DNA from: Lichenifustis flavocetrariae
Lineage (GTDB): Bacteria > Pseudomonadota > Alphaproteobacteria > Rhizobiales > Beijerinckiaceae
Assembly (NCBI RefSeq): GCF_026130545.1
Contig: NZ_JAMOIM010000029.1
Location: forward strand, 1-60,949
Reading direction: 5' to 3'
Length of the DNA: 60,949 nt
The notes beneath the pieces were generated by a model, which was not told where the DNA came from, did no database searches, and saw nothing but the letters and a program-made list of their open reading frames with translations. Positions 26,235 to 34,640 of the stretch are shown piece after piece. The position numbers were made by a program, and so were the translations under genes. Every line of letters starts with the position of its first letter. Positions within the stretch are counted from its first letter, which is position 1.

Positions 26235-26393
26235 ATGCGCTCGAAAATTGCCACCATCGTCCTTGGCTTGGGTCTTGTCGCCGCCACGGCGGCTCCGACC
26301 CTGGCCTGTGCGTTCCACGACCAGCAGGCCGCGGCCGAGACCCAGCAACAAACCGCCCAGGCGCAACAGCAATCCACGACGGCAACTCAGTAA
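26235..26393 (+). CDS. Tiny exported glutamine-rich protein
   Basis: A 52-residue protein starting at ATG 26235, about seven bases after GGAG. The first 24 residues form a clear signal peptide (KIATIVLGLGLVAATAAPTLA), leaving a mature peptide of about 28 residues that is almost entirely Gln, Ala, Thr and Ser with one Cys near the cleavage site (ACAFHDQQ). It may be a small periplasmic or cell-surface peptide. A lipoprotein is unlikely because the box before the cysteine (TLAC) is only partly canonical, yet not excluded. I do not recognise a family. Confidence 0.5.
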   Translation: MRSKIATIVLGLGLVAATAAPTLACAFHDQQAAAETQQQTAQAQQQSTTATQ

Positions 26394-26412
26394 GCAGCTG
26401 ACTGCGCGGATG

Positions 26413-26447
26413 AAAAAATCCCCGCCATCCTTCCGGGTGGCGGGGAT
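26413..26447 (-). terminator. Intrinsic terminator of the fdsGBAD operon
   Basis: A perfect 10-base stem, ATCCCCGCCA and TGGCGGGGAT, with a 10-base loop (26418-26447) is followed on the minus strand by six T residues. It lies 165 bases past the stop of fdsD and faces that operon. On the + strand there is no T run, so it serves the minus strand. Confidence 0.87.
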
Positions 26448-26609
26448 CCGGGTGATGAAATGAGCATCTGAAACAAGACGGAACGTCGCATAGACGGCGC
26501 AGGCTGGCATGGTGCAAACAGACTACAGGGCAAGATTCATTTCCCGTTAAGGAACGCGGATCCGCGAACTTGCACCGTATTGTCGTGCGCAAACTTGAAA
26601 GCCCGGCGA

Positions 26610-26894
26610 CTAACCCGCGTCGCTCGCGCCGATCTCGCCCACTTCGCTTGGTCCTGCAGCCTCTCTTTGAGCCGGGCTTTTTCGAGTCGATAACGTGTGA
26701 AGAGCCGCAACCACCAGCGGGTCGAGGTTCCCGACACGTGTCTCGGCCCGCGCCATGAGGTCGCGGCGCATCACCGGCGACCAGAACGACACGATGTGAT
26801 CGTGCACGCCCGCCACCGCCTCGGCCTCCGGGTAGGAGCGGAAGAAGGTGGCGATCTGGTTCGCCATATGGTCGAGCTTGGCTCCGGCGTCCAT
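26610..26894 (-). CDS. fdsD: NAD-dependent formate dehydrogenase delta subunit
   Basis: A 94-residue protein with the family core KLDHMANQIATFFRSYPEAE, HIVSFWSPVMRRDLMA and LDPLVVAALHTL. FdsD is needed for assembly or cofactor insertion of the molybdenum formate dehydrogenase. ATG 26894 lies four bases after the fdsA stop. The last 25 residues are poorly conserved. In several relatives a sulfurtransferase gene, fdsC, stands between fdsA and fdsD; here there is no room for one. Confidence 0.86.
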   Translation of the reverse strand: MDAGAKLDHMANQIATFFRSYPEAEAVAGVHDHIVSFWSPVMRRDLMARAETRVGNLDPLVVAALHTLSTRKSPAQREAAGPSEVGEIGASDAG

Positions 26895-26898
26895 GGCT

Positions 26899-29745
26899 CT
26901 ACTCGGCCGCATCGAGGCGGGCCGCCGCGATCCGGGTCAGGCTGAAATCCTCCTCATAGAACTTCGCCTGCCAGTCGGAAGGGCGGTTGGTCCGCCGCAC
27001 CTGCACGGCCGTCACCTTGTATTCCGGGCAGTTGGTGGCCCAGTCGGAATAGTCGGTGGTGATCACGTTGGCGCCGGTCTTGGCATGGTGGAAGGTCGTA
27101 TAGACGACCCCCGGCTGCATGCGTTCGCTGATCCGGGCCTTGATGGAGATATCGCCCGACCGGCTCTCCAGCGACACGAGATCGCCCTCCACGATGCCGC
27201 GCACCTCGGCGTCGAAGGGATGGATCTCCAGCACATCCTCCTCATGCCAGCGCGAGTTCTCCGTGCGCCGGGTCTGCGCCCCGACATTGTATTGCGACAG
27301 GATGCGGCCGGTGGTCAGGATCAACGGGAACCGCGCGCCGGTGCGTTCTTCCGTCGGGACGAATTCGGTGATCATGAACTTGCCGAGGCCGCGGACGAAA
27401 CGGTCGACATGCATCATCGGCGTGCCGTTCGGCGCCGCTTCATTGCAGGGCCATTGGATGGAGCCGAGCTCATCAAGCTTGGCGTAGGACACGCCCGCGA
27501 AGGTCGGCGTCAGGCGCGCAACCTCATCCATGATGTCGGCCGGATGAGCGTAGCGCATGGGATAGCCGAGCGCTTCCGACAACAGGCAGGTGACCTCCCA
27601 ATCGGCATAGCCTGCGAGCGGCGGCATGACCTTGCGGACGCGGCTGATGCGGCGCTCGGCATTGGTGAAGGTGCCGTCCTTCTCCAGGAACGATGCGCCC
27701 GGCAGGAAGACGTGGGCGTATTTGGCCGTCTCGTTGAGGAAGAGATCCTGCACCACCACGCATTCCATGGCGCGCAGGCCCGCCGTCACATGCTGGGTGT
27801 CGGGATCGGATTGCGCCGGATCCTCGCCCTGGATGTAGATGCCCTTGAAGCGGCCCTGCACGGCTTCGTCGAGCATGTTGGGAATGCGCAGGCCCGGCTC
27901 GTTCTGCAGAGGCACGCCCCATAGGCTTTCGAACATCTCGCGCGTCGCGTCGTCCGACACGTGGCGATAGCCCGGCAGTTCATGTGGGAACGAACCCATG
28001 TCGCAGGCGCCCTGCACATTGTTCTGGCCACGCAATGGATTCACGCCGACGCCGGGCCGCCCGATATTGCCGGTCGCCATGGCAAGGTTCGCCATGCCCA
28101 TCACCATGGTCGAGCCCTGGCTATGCTCCGTGACACCCAGGCCGTAATAGATCGCCGCTTTGCCGCCCGTCGCGTAGAGGCGCGCCGCGGCGCGCATGTC
28201 GGCGGCCGGCACACCGGTGAGATCCTCGCTCGCCTCGGGCGAATTGCGGGCCTCGGCCACGAATCGCGCCCAGACCTCGAAGTCGCGCAGGTCGCAGCGG
28301 GCGCGGACATAGTCCTCGTCGATCAGTCCTTCGGTGACCACGACATGGGCCAGCGCGTTGATCAGCGCCACATTGGTGCCCGGCATCAACTGAAGGTGGT
28401 AATCGGCCTCGACATGAGGCGAACGCACGATATCGGTCCGGCGCGGGTCGGCCACAATGAGCTTCGCCCCGGCACGCAGCCGCTTCTTCATGCGCGAGCC
28501 GAACACCGGATGACCATCGGTGGGGTTAGCCCCGATCACCAGGATGACATCGGACTCGGCGACGGACGCAAAATCCTGCGTGCCGGCCGAGGTCCCGACC
28601 GTGACTTTCAGCCCGTAGCCGGTCGGCGAGTGGCAGACGCGGGCGCAGGTGTCGACGTTGTTGTTGCCGAACCCGGCCCGGATCAGCTTCTGGACGAGAT
28701 AGCTTTCCTCGTTGGTGCAGCGCGACGAGGTGATGCCCCCGACGGCCTCGCGCCCATAGCTCGCCTGGATGCGTTTGAACTCGGAGGCCGCACGCTCGAT
28801 GGCCTCCGGCCAGGTCACCTCGCGCCAGGGATCGGTGATCTTCTCGCGGATCATCGGCTTGGTGATGCGATCCTTGTGGGTCGCATAGCCATAGGCGAAG
28901 CGGCCCTTGACGCAGGAATGGCCATCGTTCGCCTTGCCGTGCTTGAAGGGCACCATGCGGACGACCTTGTCGCCCTGCATCTCGGCCTTGAACGAACAGC
29001 CCACGCCGCAATAGGCGCAGGTCGTCACCGCCGAATGCTCCGGCTTGCCCATGACGATGACGGACTTCTCATTGAGGGTCGCGGTCGGGCAGGCCTGCAC
29101 GCAGGCCCCGCAGGACACGCATTCGGAGCCGAAGAAATCCGTGCCGCCGGGCGAGACTTTCGATGCGAAGCCGCGCCCGTCGATGGTCAGCGCGAACGTG
29201 CCCTGCACTTCCTCGCAGGCCCGCACGCAGCGGTTGCAGACGATGCATTTCGAGGATTCGAAGGTGAAATAGGGGTTGGACGCGTCGGTCGGCGCATCGA
29301 GGTGGTTCTCGCCGGCGTAGCCGTAGCGCACCTCGCGCAGGCCGACCGCGCCCGCCATGTCCTGCAACTCGCAATCCCCGTTCGCCGAACAGGTGAGACA
29401 GGTCAGCGGGTGATCGGAAATATAGAGTTCCATCACGCCGCGCCGCAGCTTGGCGAGTTTTGGGGTCTGGGTCCGCACCGCCATGCCGGGTTCGGCGACC
29501 GTGGTGCAGGAGGCGGGTGTGCCGCGTCGCCCCTCGATCTCGACGAGGCACAGCCGGCAGGAGCCGAAGGGTTCGAGCGAGTCCGTCGCGCAGAGCTTGG
29601 GGATCTTCGTGCCCATCAGCGACGCCGCCGCCATGACGGAGGTGCCGGCCGGCACGCTCACGGCCTCGCCGTCGATGGTCAGCGTCACCATGCTGTCGGC
29701 GACGCGGATCGGGGTTCCGGTGTCGAGTTCCTGGATCAAAGCCAT
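26899..29745 (-). CDS. fdsA: NAD-dependent formate dehydrogenase alpha subunit (molybdopterin, Fe-S)
   Basis: The 948-residue catalytic subunit, oxidising formate to CO2. From the N-terminus: a [2Fe-2S] ferredoxin domain (FGSCRLCLVEIEG, with CTTV), a His-Cys [4Fe-4S] site (HPLTCLTCSANGDCEL), two further clusters (CIVCNRCVRAC and CVSCGACVQACPT), a [4Fe-4S] motif at the start of the molybdopterin part (CAYCGVGCSF), and the bis-MGD domain. Cysteine 371 in RVCHSPTG should ligate molybdenum. Electrons leave through FdsG and FdsB to NAD+. It is cytoplasmic with no Tat signal, as expected for the soluble type. ATG 29745 is nine bases from the fdsB stop. Confidence 0.96.
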   Translation of the reverse strand: MALIQELDTGTPIRVADSMVTLTIDGEAVSVPAGTSVMAAASLMGTKIPKLCATDSLEPFGSCRLCLVEIEGRRGTPASCTTVAEPGMAVRTQTPKLAKLRRGVMELYISDHPLTCLTCSANGDCELQDMAGAVGLREVRYGYAGENHLDAPTDASNPYFTFESSKCIVCNRCVRACEEVQGTFALTIDGRGFASKVSPGGTDFFGSECVSCGACVQACPTATLNEKSVIVMGKPEHSAVTTCAYCGVGCSFKAEMQGDKVVRMVPFKHGKANDGHSCVKGRFAYGYATHKDRITKPMIREKITDPWREVTWPEAIERAASEFKRIQASYGREAVGGITSSRCTNEESYLVQKLIRAGFGNNNVDTCARVCHSPTGYGLKVTVGTSAGTQDFASVAESDVILVIGANPTDGHPVFGSRMKKRLRAGAKLIVADPRRTDIVRSPHVEADYHLQLMPGTNVALINALAHVVVTEGLIDEDYVRARCDLRDFEVWARFVAEARNSPEASEDLTGVPAADMRAAARLYATGGKAAIYYGLGVTEHSQGSTMVMGMANLAMATGNIGRPGVGVNPLRGQNNVQGACDMGSFPHELPGYRHVSDDATREMFESLWGVPLQNEPGLRIPNMLDEAVQGRFKGIYIQGEDPAQSDPDTQHVTAGLRAMECVVVQDLFLNETAKYAHVFLPGASFLEKDGTFTNAERRISRVRKVMPPLAGYADWEVTCLLSEALGYPMRYAHPADIMDEVARLTPTFAGVSYAKLDELGSIQWPCNEAAPNGTPMMHVDRFVRGLGKFMITEFVPTEERTGARFPLILTTGRILSQYNVGAQTRRTENSRWHEEDVLEIHPFDAEVRGIVEGDLVSLESRSGDISIKARISERMQPGVVYTTFHHAKTGANVITTDYSDWATNCPEYKVTAVQVRRTNRPSDWQAKFYEEDFSLTRIAAARLDAAE

Positions 29746-29753
29746 AATGGGCC

Positions 29754-31301
29754 CTACTCTGCCGCGGCGCGCGCGGGCGACCGCCGGAAATCTTCAGGAA
29801 AATGCGTCAAGGCGCTCAGCACCGGCACGGGCGTCAGCCCCCCCATCGCGCAGAGCGAGCCATCGGTCATGACCTCGCAGAGGTCCACCAAAACGTCGAG
29901 ATTCTTTTCTCGCTCGATCCCCGCCAGGATGCGGTCGACCGTTTCGACGCCGCGCGTTGAGCCGATGCGGCACGGCGTGCACTTTCCGCAGCTTTCCTTG
30001 GCACAGAACTCGAATGCGAAACGGGCCTGTTCGGCGAGATCGACCGTGTCGTCGAATACGACGATGCCACCATGGCCCAGCAGCCCCTTCTGGGCCGCGA
30101 AGGCCTCGTAATCGAGCGGCGTATCAAGAAGGTTTTGCGGAAAATAGGCGCCGAGCGGCCCACCCACCTGCACGGCCCGCACGGGGCGGCCGGAGCGGGT
30201 GCCGCCACCGAACTCTTCGACGACCTCACGCAACGTCGTCCCGAAGGCGAGCTCGATCAGCCCACCCCGTTTGACGTTACCGGCGAGTTGGAACGGCAGT
30301 GTGCCGCGCGATCGGCCCATGCCGAAGTCGGCATAGGCCTGCGCCCCGTGATCGAGGATCCATGGCACGGTCGCGAGCGACAGGACGTTGTTCACGACGG
30401 TCGGCTTGCCGAACAGGCCCTTCATGGCGGGCAACGGCGGCTTAGCCCGTACCATGCCGCGCTTGCCTTCCAGGCTGTCGAGCAGCGCCGTTTCCTCACC
30501 GCAGATGTAGGCGCCTGCTCCCGTGCGGGTCTCGATCGTGAAAGCCCGACCCGATTGCGCCACGGATGGCCCGAGATACCCGGCCGCAGTGGCAGTTGCG
30601 ATGGCACGATCCATCGTCCGGATGGCATGCGGATATTCCGAACGGATATAGATGAAACCCTTCGTGGCCCCGACCGCGAGACCCGCGATGGTCATGCCTT
30701 CGATCAGCGCGAAAGGATCGCCTTCCATCAGCATGCGATCGGCAAAGGTGCCGCTGTCACCTTCGTCCGCGTTGCAGACGATGTATTTCTGATCGGCCTC
30801 CGCGAGCTGCACGGTGGACCATTTGATCCCGGTTGGAAACCCCGCTCCGCCCCGGCCTCGCAGGCCAGAGGCCTTGACGATGTCGACGATCTCGACCGGC
30901 TCGATGGACAGCGCCTGGCTAAGACCCCGATAGCCGACCTGCGCGACATAATCCTCGACCGACACTGGATCGACGATGCCGCACCGCGCGAAGGTGAGCC
31001 GCGTCTGCCGCGCCAGATAGGGGATCGCTGCCGGATCGCCCAGACGGAGGCGGTGCGGACCGCCTTCGAGCACACCGGCTTCCAGCAGGCCACCGACATC
31101 GCCCGGCTTCACAGGCCCATAGGCCACGCGCCCGTCCTTCGTTTCCACCTCGACCATCGGTTCGAGCCAGAACAGGCCGCGCGAGCCCGTGCGGACGATC
31201 GTCACATCGCGACCTTGCGCCCGCTGCTCGAATGCGGCCGCAACCCGATCGGCTGCAAGCGCGACGGCCTGCGCGTCGGCCGGGATGTAGATCCGGGTCA
31301 C
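29754..31301 (-). CDS. fdsB: NAD-dependent formate dehydrogenase beta subunit (FMN, NAD+)
   Basis: A 515-residue NuoF-like subunit. An N-terminal thioredoxin-like [2Fe-2S]-type domain of about 100 residues has lost the usual cysteines; then come the FMN/NAD site GLRGRGGAGFPTGIKW, NADEGDSGTFADR, GAYICGEETALLDSLEG and the [4Fe-4S] motif ESCGKCTPCRIG. It passes electrons from the Fe-S chain to NAD+. The gene begins with GTG 31301, overlapping the fdsG stop by GTGA; a longer open frame upstream is out of family. Confidence 0.95.
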   Translation of the reverse strand: MTRIYIPADAQAVALAADRVAAAFEQRAQGRDVTIVRTGSRGLFWLEPMVEVETKDGRVAYGPVKPGDVGGLLEAGVLEGGPHRLRLGDPAAIPYLARQTRLTFARCGIVDPVSVEDYVAQVGYRGLSQALSIEPVEIVDIVKASGLRGRGGAGFPTGIKWSTVQLAEADQKYIVCNADEGDSGTFADRMLMEGDPFALIEGMTIAGLAVGATKGFIYIRSEYPHAIRTMDRAIATATAAGYLGPSVAQSGRAFTIETRTGAGAYICGEETALLDSLEGKRGMVRAKPPLPAMKGLFGKPTVVNNVLSLATVPWILDHGAQAYADFGMGRSRGTLPFQLAGNVKRGGLIELAFGTTLREVVEEFGGGTRSGRPVRAVQVGGPLGAYFPQNLLDTPLDYEAFAAQKGLLGHGGIVVFDDTVDLAEQARFAFEFCAKESCGKCTPCRIGSTRGVETVDRILAGIEREKNLDVLVDLCEVMTDGSLCAMGGLTPVPVLSALTHFPEDFRRSPARAAAE

Positions 31302-31765
31302 GCGCAGGCCTCCAGACAGAGGTCGAGCGCGGCCGGATCGAGCCCGGCCACCGGCTCGCCGTCGATCAGCGCCGCCGGCCCACAGGCGCAAAGGCCAAGG
31401 CAGAATACGGGTTCGAGCGTGAAGCGTCCGTCGTCCGTCGTCCCATGCCAGTCGATGCCGAGCCGTGCCTTGGCGTGGTTGGCGACCGCAACCGCGCCCA
31501 CTGCCTGGCAGGCCTCCGCCCGGCATAGTCGCACCACGTGGCGTCCGGCCGGCTCGCGCCGGAAATCATGGTAGAAGGTGAGGACCCCGTGAACTTCGGC
31601 ACGGGACAGGTTCAGGGCTTCGGCAATCATCGGGACAGCGTCCGTCGGCACATATCCGAATGTGTGCTGAAGCGCATGCAGGATCGGAAGCGTTGCACCG
31701 TCGAGGGAGACATGCGCGGCTATGACCTCGGCGGCGCGTTCAGGCGCCCAGCTTTCGTGCGACAT
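31298..31765 (-). CDS. fdsG: NAD-dependent formate dehydrogenase gamma subunit ([2Fe-2S])
   Basis: A 155-residue NuoE-like protein. The helical N-terminus (LPILHALQHTFGYVPTDAVP, then LNLSRAEVHGVLTFYHDF) precedes the thioredoxin-like [2Fe-2S] domain with cysteines in CRAEACQAVG and CLGLCACGPA. It carries electrons between FdsA and FdsB. It is the first gene of fdsGBAD, 92 bases downstream of lysR with a T-N11-A palindrome in between. Confidence 0.95.
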   Translation of the reverse strand: MSHESWAPERAAEVIAAHVSLDGATLPILHALQHTFGYVPTDAVPMIAEALNLSRAEVHGVLTFYHDFRREPAGRHVVRLCRAEACQAVGAVAVANHAKARLGIDWHGTTDDGRFTLEPVFCLGLCACGPAALIDGEPVAGLDPAALDLCLEACA

Positions 31766-31843
31766 AAGCCGTCCAGATGAGAGCAGGTCTAAGGAAGAGG
31801 CACGGATCGCGTCGCGACATCAAGAGGATGCTCGCGTGTTGCG

Positions 31844-31858
31844 ATAGAGAAATTCTAT
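31844..31858. promoter_or_regulatory. Candidate LysR-type operator upstream of fdsG
   Basis: The palindrome ATAGAGAAATTCTAT contains T-N11-A (31845-31857) with 5-base arms, the consensus form for LysR-family binding. It lies about 80 bases before the fdsG start, at the position expected for an activator site, and abuts the lysR stop codon. Confidence 0.6.
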
Positions 31859-32760
31859 TAAGTGTAGGTTTTCATCAGAGCCGGTGCAGCTGCCCGACTT
31901 TCGGCCACAAGCGCCGTGACCAGCGGCGTGGCCGGCTCCCGCCGCAAGACCACGAGCCCCACCGCATGGGCGATGTCCGGGTCCGTGATCGGGATGGCAC
32001 GGATCGGTTCGGCATGGCCGAGGCTCTCGGCAAGGATGGGCGGCAGGATCGTCGACCAACGTCCTGTCTTGACATGTGAAACGAGGACGATGGTCGAGTT
32101 CGAGACAAGGGTTGGCACGGGCTCGCGTCCGCAGGCCCGCAACGTGTCGTCGATGATCCGGCGGTTCTGCATGTCCGGGGTGAGGAGGCAGAGCGGAACC
32201 TGCCCGGCCTCCGCCCAGGTCACGGAAACGCGGCCCGCGAACGGACCGTCGAGGGACGTGACAAGACGGTAGCGTTCCGCATAGAGCGGGACGGTCCGCA
32301 TCGGGCCCAGCGCCTCGTTGTCGAGATAGGTGATCCCGGCATCGATCTCCAAATCTTGCAAGAGCTGGCGGATCCGGTCCGATGTCGTGGAAAGGATCGA
32401 AAACTGCACGTCCGGGTGCTTGGCCTGGAAAGGAACCGTCAAGCGCGCCACCACCGGCAGGGCTGTCGGAATTACTGCGAGGCGCAGATGCCCGGTCAGC
32501 CCGCGTTTGAGCGAGCCGATGTCCTGACGCATTGCCTGCGTGTCGGCGACGATCCGCCGAGCCCAGGCGAGCACGCGCTCGCCTTCCGGCGTGAAGCCTT
32601 GGAACCGTGACGCCCGGTTCACGATCAGCACGCCGAGAGCTTCCTCTAGCGACTTCAGCCCCGCCGACAGCGTCGGCTGCGTGACCCCGCAGGACTCTGC
32701 CGCACGCCCGAAGTGCCTCTCGCGGGACAGCGCCAGCAAATATTCGAATTTGTCGATCAT
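31858..32760 (-). CDS. LysR-family regulator, probable activator of fds genes
   Basis: A 300-residue LysR protein. The N-terminal winged helix has FEYLLALSRERHFGRAAESC and GVTQPTLSAGLKSLEEALGV; the effector domain starts near residue 90 (GHLRLAVIPTALPVVARL). It precedes fdsG on the same strand, not divergent as usual for LysR regulators, and sits 31 bases after glmS. Regulators with this sequence next to fds genes are commonly formate-dehydrogenase activators; formate or a related metabolite may be the effector. A T-N11-A palindrome lies at the end of its gene, in front of fdsG. Confidence 0.85.
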   Translation of the reverse strand: MIDKFEYLLALSRERHFGRAAESCGVTQPTLSAGLKSLEEALGVLIVNRASRFQGFTPEGERVLAWARRIVADTQAMRQDIGSLKRGLTGHLRLAVIPTALPVVARLTVPFQAKHPDVQFSILSTTSDRIRQLLQDLEIDAGITYLDNEALGPMRTVPLYAERYRLVTSLDGPFAGRVSVTWAEAGQVPLCLLTPDMQNRRIIDDTLRACGREPVPTLVSNSTIVLVSHVKTGRWSTILPPILAESLGHAEPIRAIPITDPDIAHAVGLVVLRREPATPLVTALVAESRAAAPALMKTYT

Positions 32761-32765
32761 CGCCG

Positions 32766-32782
32766 GCGCCTCGTCGAGGCGC
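32766..32782. repeat. Tight palindrome between glmS and lysR
   Basis: GCGCCTCG-T-CGAGGCGC is a perfect 17-base hairpin, six bases upstream of the lysR start codon. It may act as a factor-dependent terminator of glmS, or hide the lysR ribosome-binding site. No T run follows. Confidence 0.45.
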
Positions 32783-32791
32783 GCGGCTCGC

Positions 32792-34618
32792 CTATTCGAC
32801 CGTCACGGACTTCGCGAGGTTGCGAGGCTGGTCGGCGTCTTTCCCCAGGACGACCGCCACATGATAGGCGAGGAGTTGCACCGGCACCGCATAGACGATC
32901 GGCGTGAAGGTCGGGGCCATGGGCGGCATGGCGACGGCCGCCTCGACATGAACCGAGGCCGCTTCGGCCGCACCCGCATCGCCGATCAGGATGATGCGCC
33001 CGCCCCGGGCCGACACCTCCTGGAGATTGGACACGGTCTTCTCGAACACGGCATCGGGGGGCGCGATGACGACGACCGGCATGTCCTCGTCGATCAGCGC
33101 GATGGGCCCATGCTTCAACTCACCGGCCGCATAGCCCTCGGCATGGATGTAGCTCAATTCCTTGAGCTTCAAGGCGCCTTCGAGGGCGAGCGGAAAGCTG
33201 GTGCCGCGGCCGAGATATAACACATCTCGGGCATGCGACAGGGTGCGGGCGAGGTGCTCGATCTCGTGCTCCCGCTTGGTCGCTTCGACGATGAGGCCCG
33301 GCAGCGCCATGAGTTCGCCCACGAGGCTGCGCTCACGCTCCCGATCGAGCGTGCCCATCGCCCGGCCGAGGCCCACGGCGATGCAGGCCAGCACCGCGAG
33401 CTGGCACGTGAAGGCCTTGGTCGAAGCCACGCCGATCTCGGGGCCCGCAAGCGTCGGCGCCAGGATGTCGCTTTCGCGTGCCATGGTCGAGGTTGGCACA
33501 TTGACGACGCCCACGATGCACTGCCGGTTCTGCCGCGCGTAACGCAAGGATGCCAGCGTGTCGGCCGTCTCACCCGATTGCGAAACGACGATCGTCAGCC
33601 CGCCCGCCCGCATGGGTGCTTCGCGATAGCGGAATTCGGATGCCACATCGATCTCGACCGGGATGCGGCAGAAGCTTTCGAACCAATATTTGGCAGTGAG
33701 GCCCGCCACATAGGCAGTGCCGCAGGCCAGGATCGTGATCCGGTCGAGTTTGACCGGGTCGAACGGAAACACGAAAGGCAGTTGCACGCTGAGGGCCGCC
33801 GGATCGACGTAATGGGCGAGCGTGCGGCCGACCACTTCGGCCTGCTCGTGGATCTCCTTGGCCATGAAATGACGGTAGTTGCCCTTGTCGATCAGCAGCG
33901 CGCTCGCCGCCGTCTTCTGCTTCTGCCGCGCGACGATCTGGCCTGCTTCGTTGCGGAAGCTCGCGCCGTTGTGCCGGAGCACGACCCAATCGCCGTCTTC
34001 GAGGTAGGTGATCTCGTCGGTAAAAGGCGCGAGCGCGAGGGCGTCCGAGCCAAGGAACATCTCGCCATCGCCATGCCCCACGGCCAGGGGCGCCCCACGA
34101 CGCGCACCGATCAGGAGGTCGTCGTCGCCGGCAAACAGGAACGCCAGCGCAAAGGCGCCTTTGAGGCGCGGGAGAGCCGCCGCGACCGCGTCGATCGGGG
34201 CCTTCCCCTCATCCATCAGGTCGGTGACCAGATGGGCCACGACCTCGCTGTCGGTTTCCGTGGCGAAGACGCGCCCCTTGGCGGTGAGCTCTTCACGGAG
34301 CTCCCGGAAATTCTCGATGATCCCGTTATGGACCACGGCGAGGCGCTCAGTGGCGTGCGGGTGGGCGTTGGTCTCGTTCGGCCGCCCATGCGTCGCCCAA
34401 CGGGTGTGGCCGATGCCGATGGCGCCCCTCAGCGGCGCTTCGGAGAGAAGAACTTCGAGATTGCGGAGCTTGCCTTCGGCGCGCCGGCGGGTCAGCCGGC
34501 CCGACTCCAGCGTTGCCACGCCGGCCGAATCATAGCCCCGGTACTCGAGCCGCTTGAGGGCGTCGACGATCTGTGCCGCGACCGGTCTGGTCCCGAGAAT
34601 GCCAACGATGCCGCACAT
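32792..34618 (-). CDS. glmS: Glutamine--fructose-6-phosphate aminotransferase
   Basis: A 608-residue enzyme making glucosamine-6-phosphate from fructose-6-phosphate and glutamine, the first step to UDP-GlcNAc. The N-terminal nucleophile is Cys2 in MCGIVGILG, with the glutaminase residues in GIGHTRWATHGRP and NGIIEN. Two SIS sugar-isomerase domains follow: CGTAYVAGLTAKYWFE, VSQSGETADTLASL and later YLGRGTSFPLALEGALKLKE. The C-terminus ends in the conserved LAKSVTVE. It lies 22 bases after glmU, giving a glmU-glmS operon. No glmS ribozyme is seen, which is normal outside Gram-positive bacteria. Confidence 0.97.
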   Translation of the reverse strand: MCGIVGILGTRPVAAQIVDALKRLEYRGYDSAGVATLESGRLTRRRAEGKLRNLEVLLSEAPLRGAIGIGHTRWATHGRPNETNAHPHATERLAVVHNGIIENFRELREELTAKGRVFATETDSEVVAHLVTDLMDEGKAPIDAVAAALPRLKGAFALAFLFAGDDDLLIGARRGAPLAVGHGDGEMFLGSDALALAPFTDEITYLEDGDWVVLRHNGASFRNEAGQIVARQKQKTAASALLIDKGNYRHFMAKEIHEQAEVVGRTLAHYVDPAALSVQLPFVFPFDPVKLDRITILACGTAYVAGLTAKYWFESFCRIPVEIDVASEFRYREAPMRAGGLTIVVSQSGETADTLASLRYARQNRQCIVGVVNVPTSTMARESDILAPTLAGPEIGVASTKAFTCQLAVLACIAVGLGRAMGTLDRERERSLVGELMALPGLIVEATKREHEIEHLARTLSHARDVLYLGRGTSFPLALEGALKLKELSYIHAEGYAAGELKHGPIALIDEDMPVVVIAPPDAVFEKTVSNLQEVSARGGRIILIGDAGAAEAASVHVEAAVAMPPMAPTFTPIVYAVPVQLLAYHVAVVLGKDADQPRNLAKSVTVE

Positions 34619-34640
34619 CTTCTTCTCCCGACCCGAAGGC

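Noticed and set aside
27961-30111. 716-codon open frame on + opposite fdsA and fdsB
   Set aside because: It mirrors the highly conserved fds genes; its sequence is Arg/His/Gly/Asp-rich without any domain, typical of antisense frames in GC-rich DNA.
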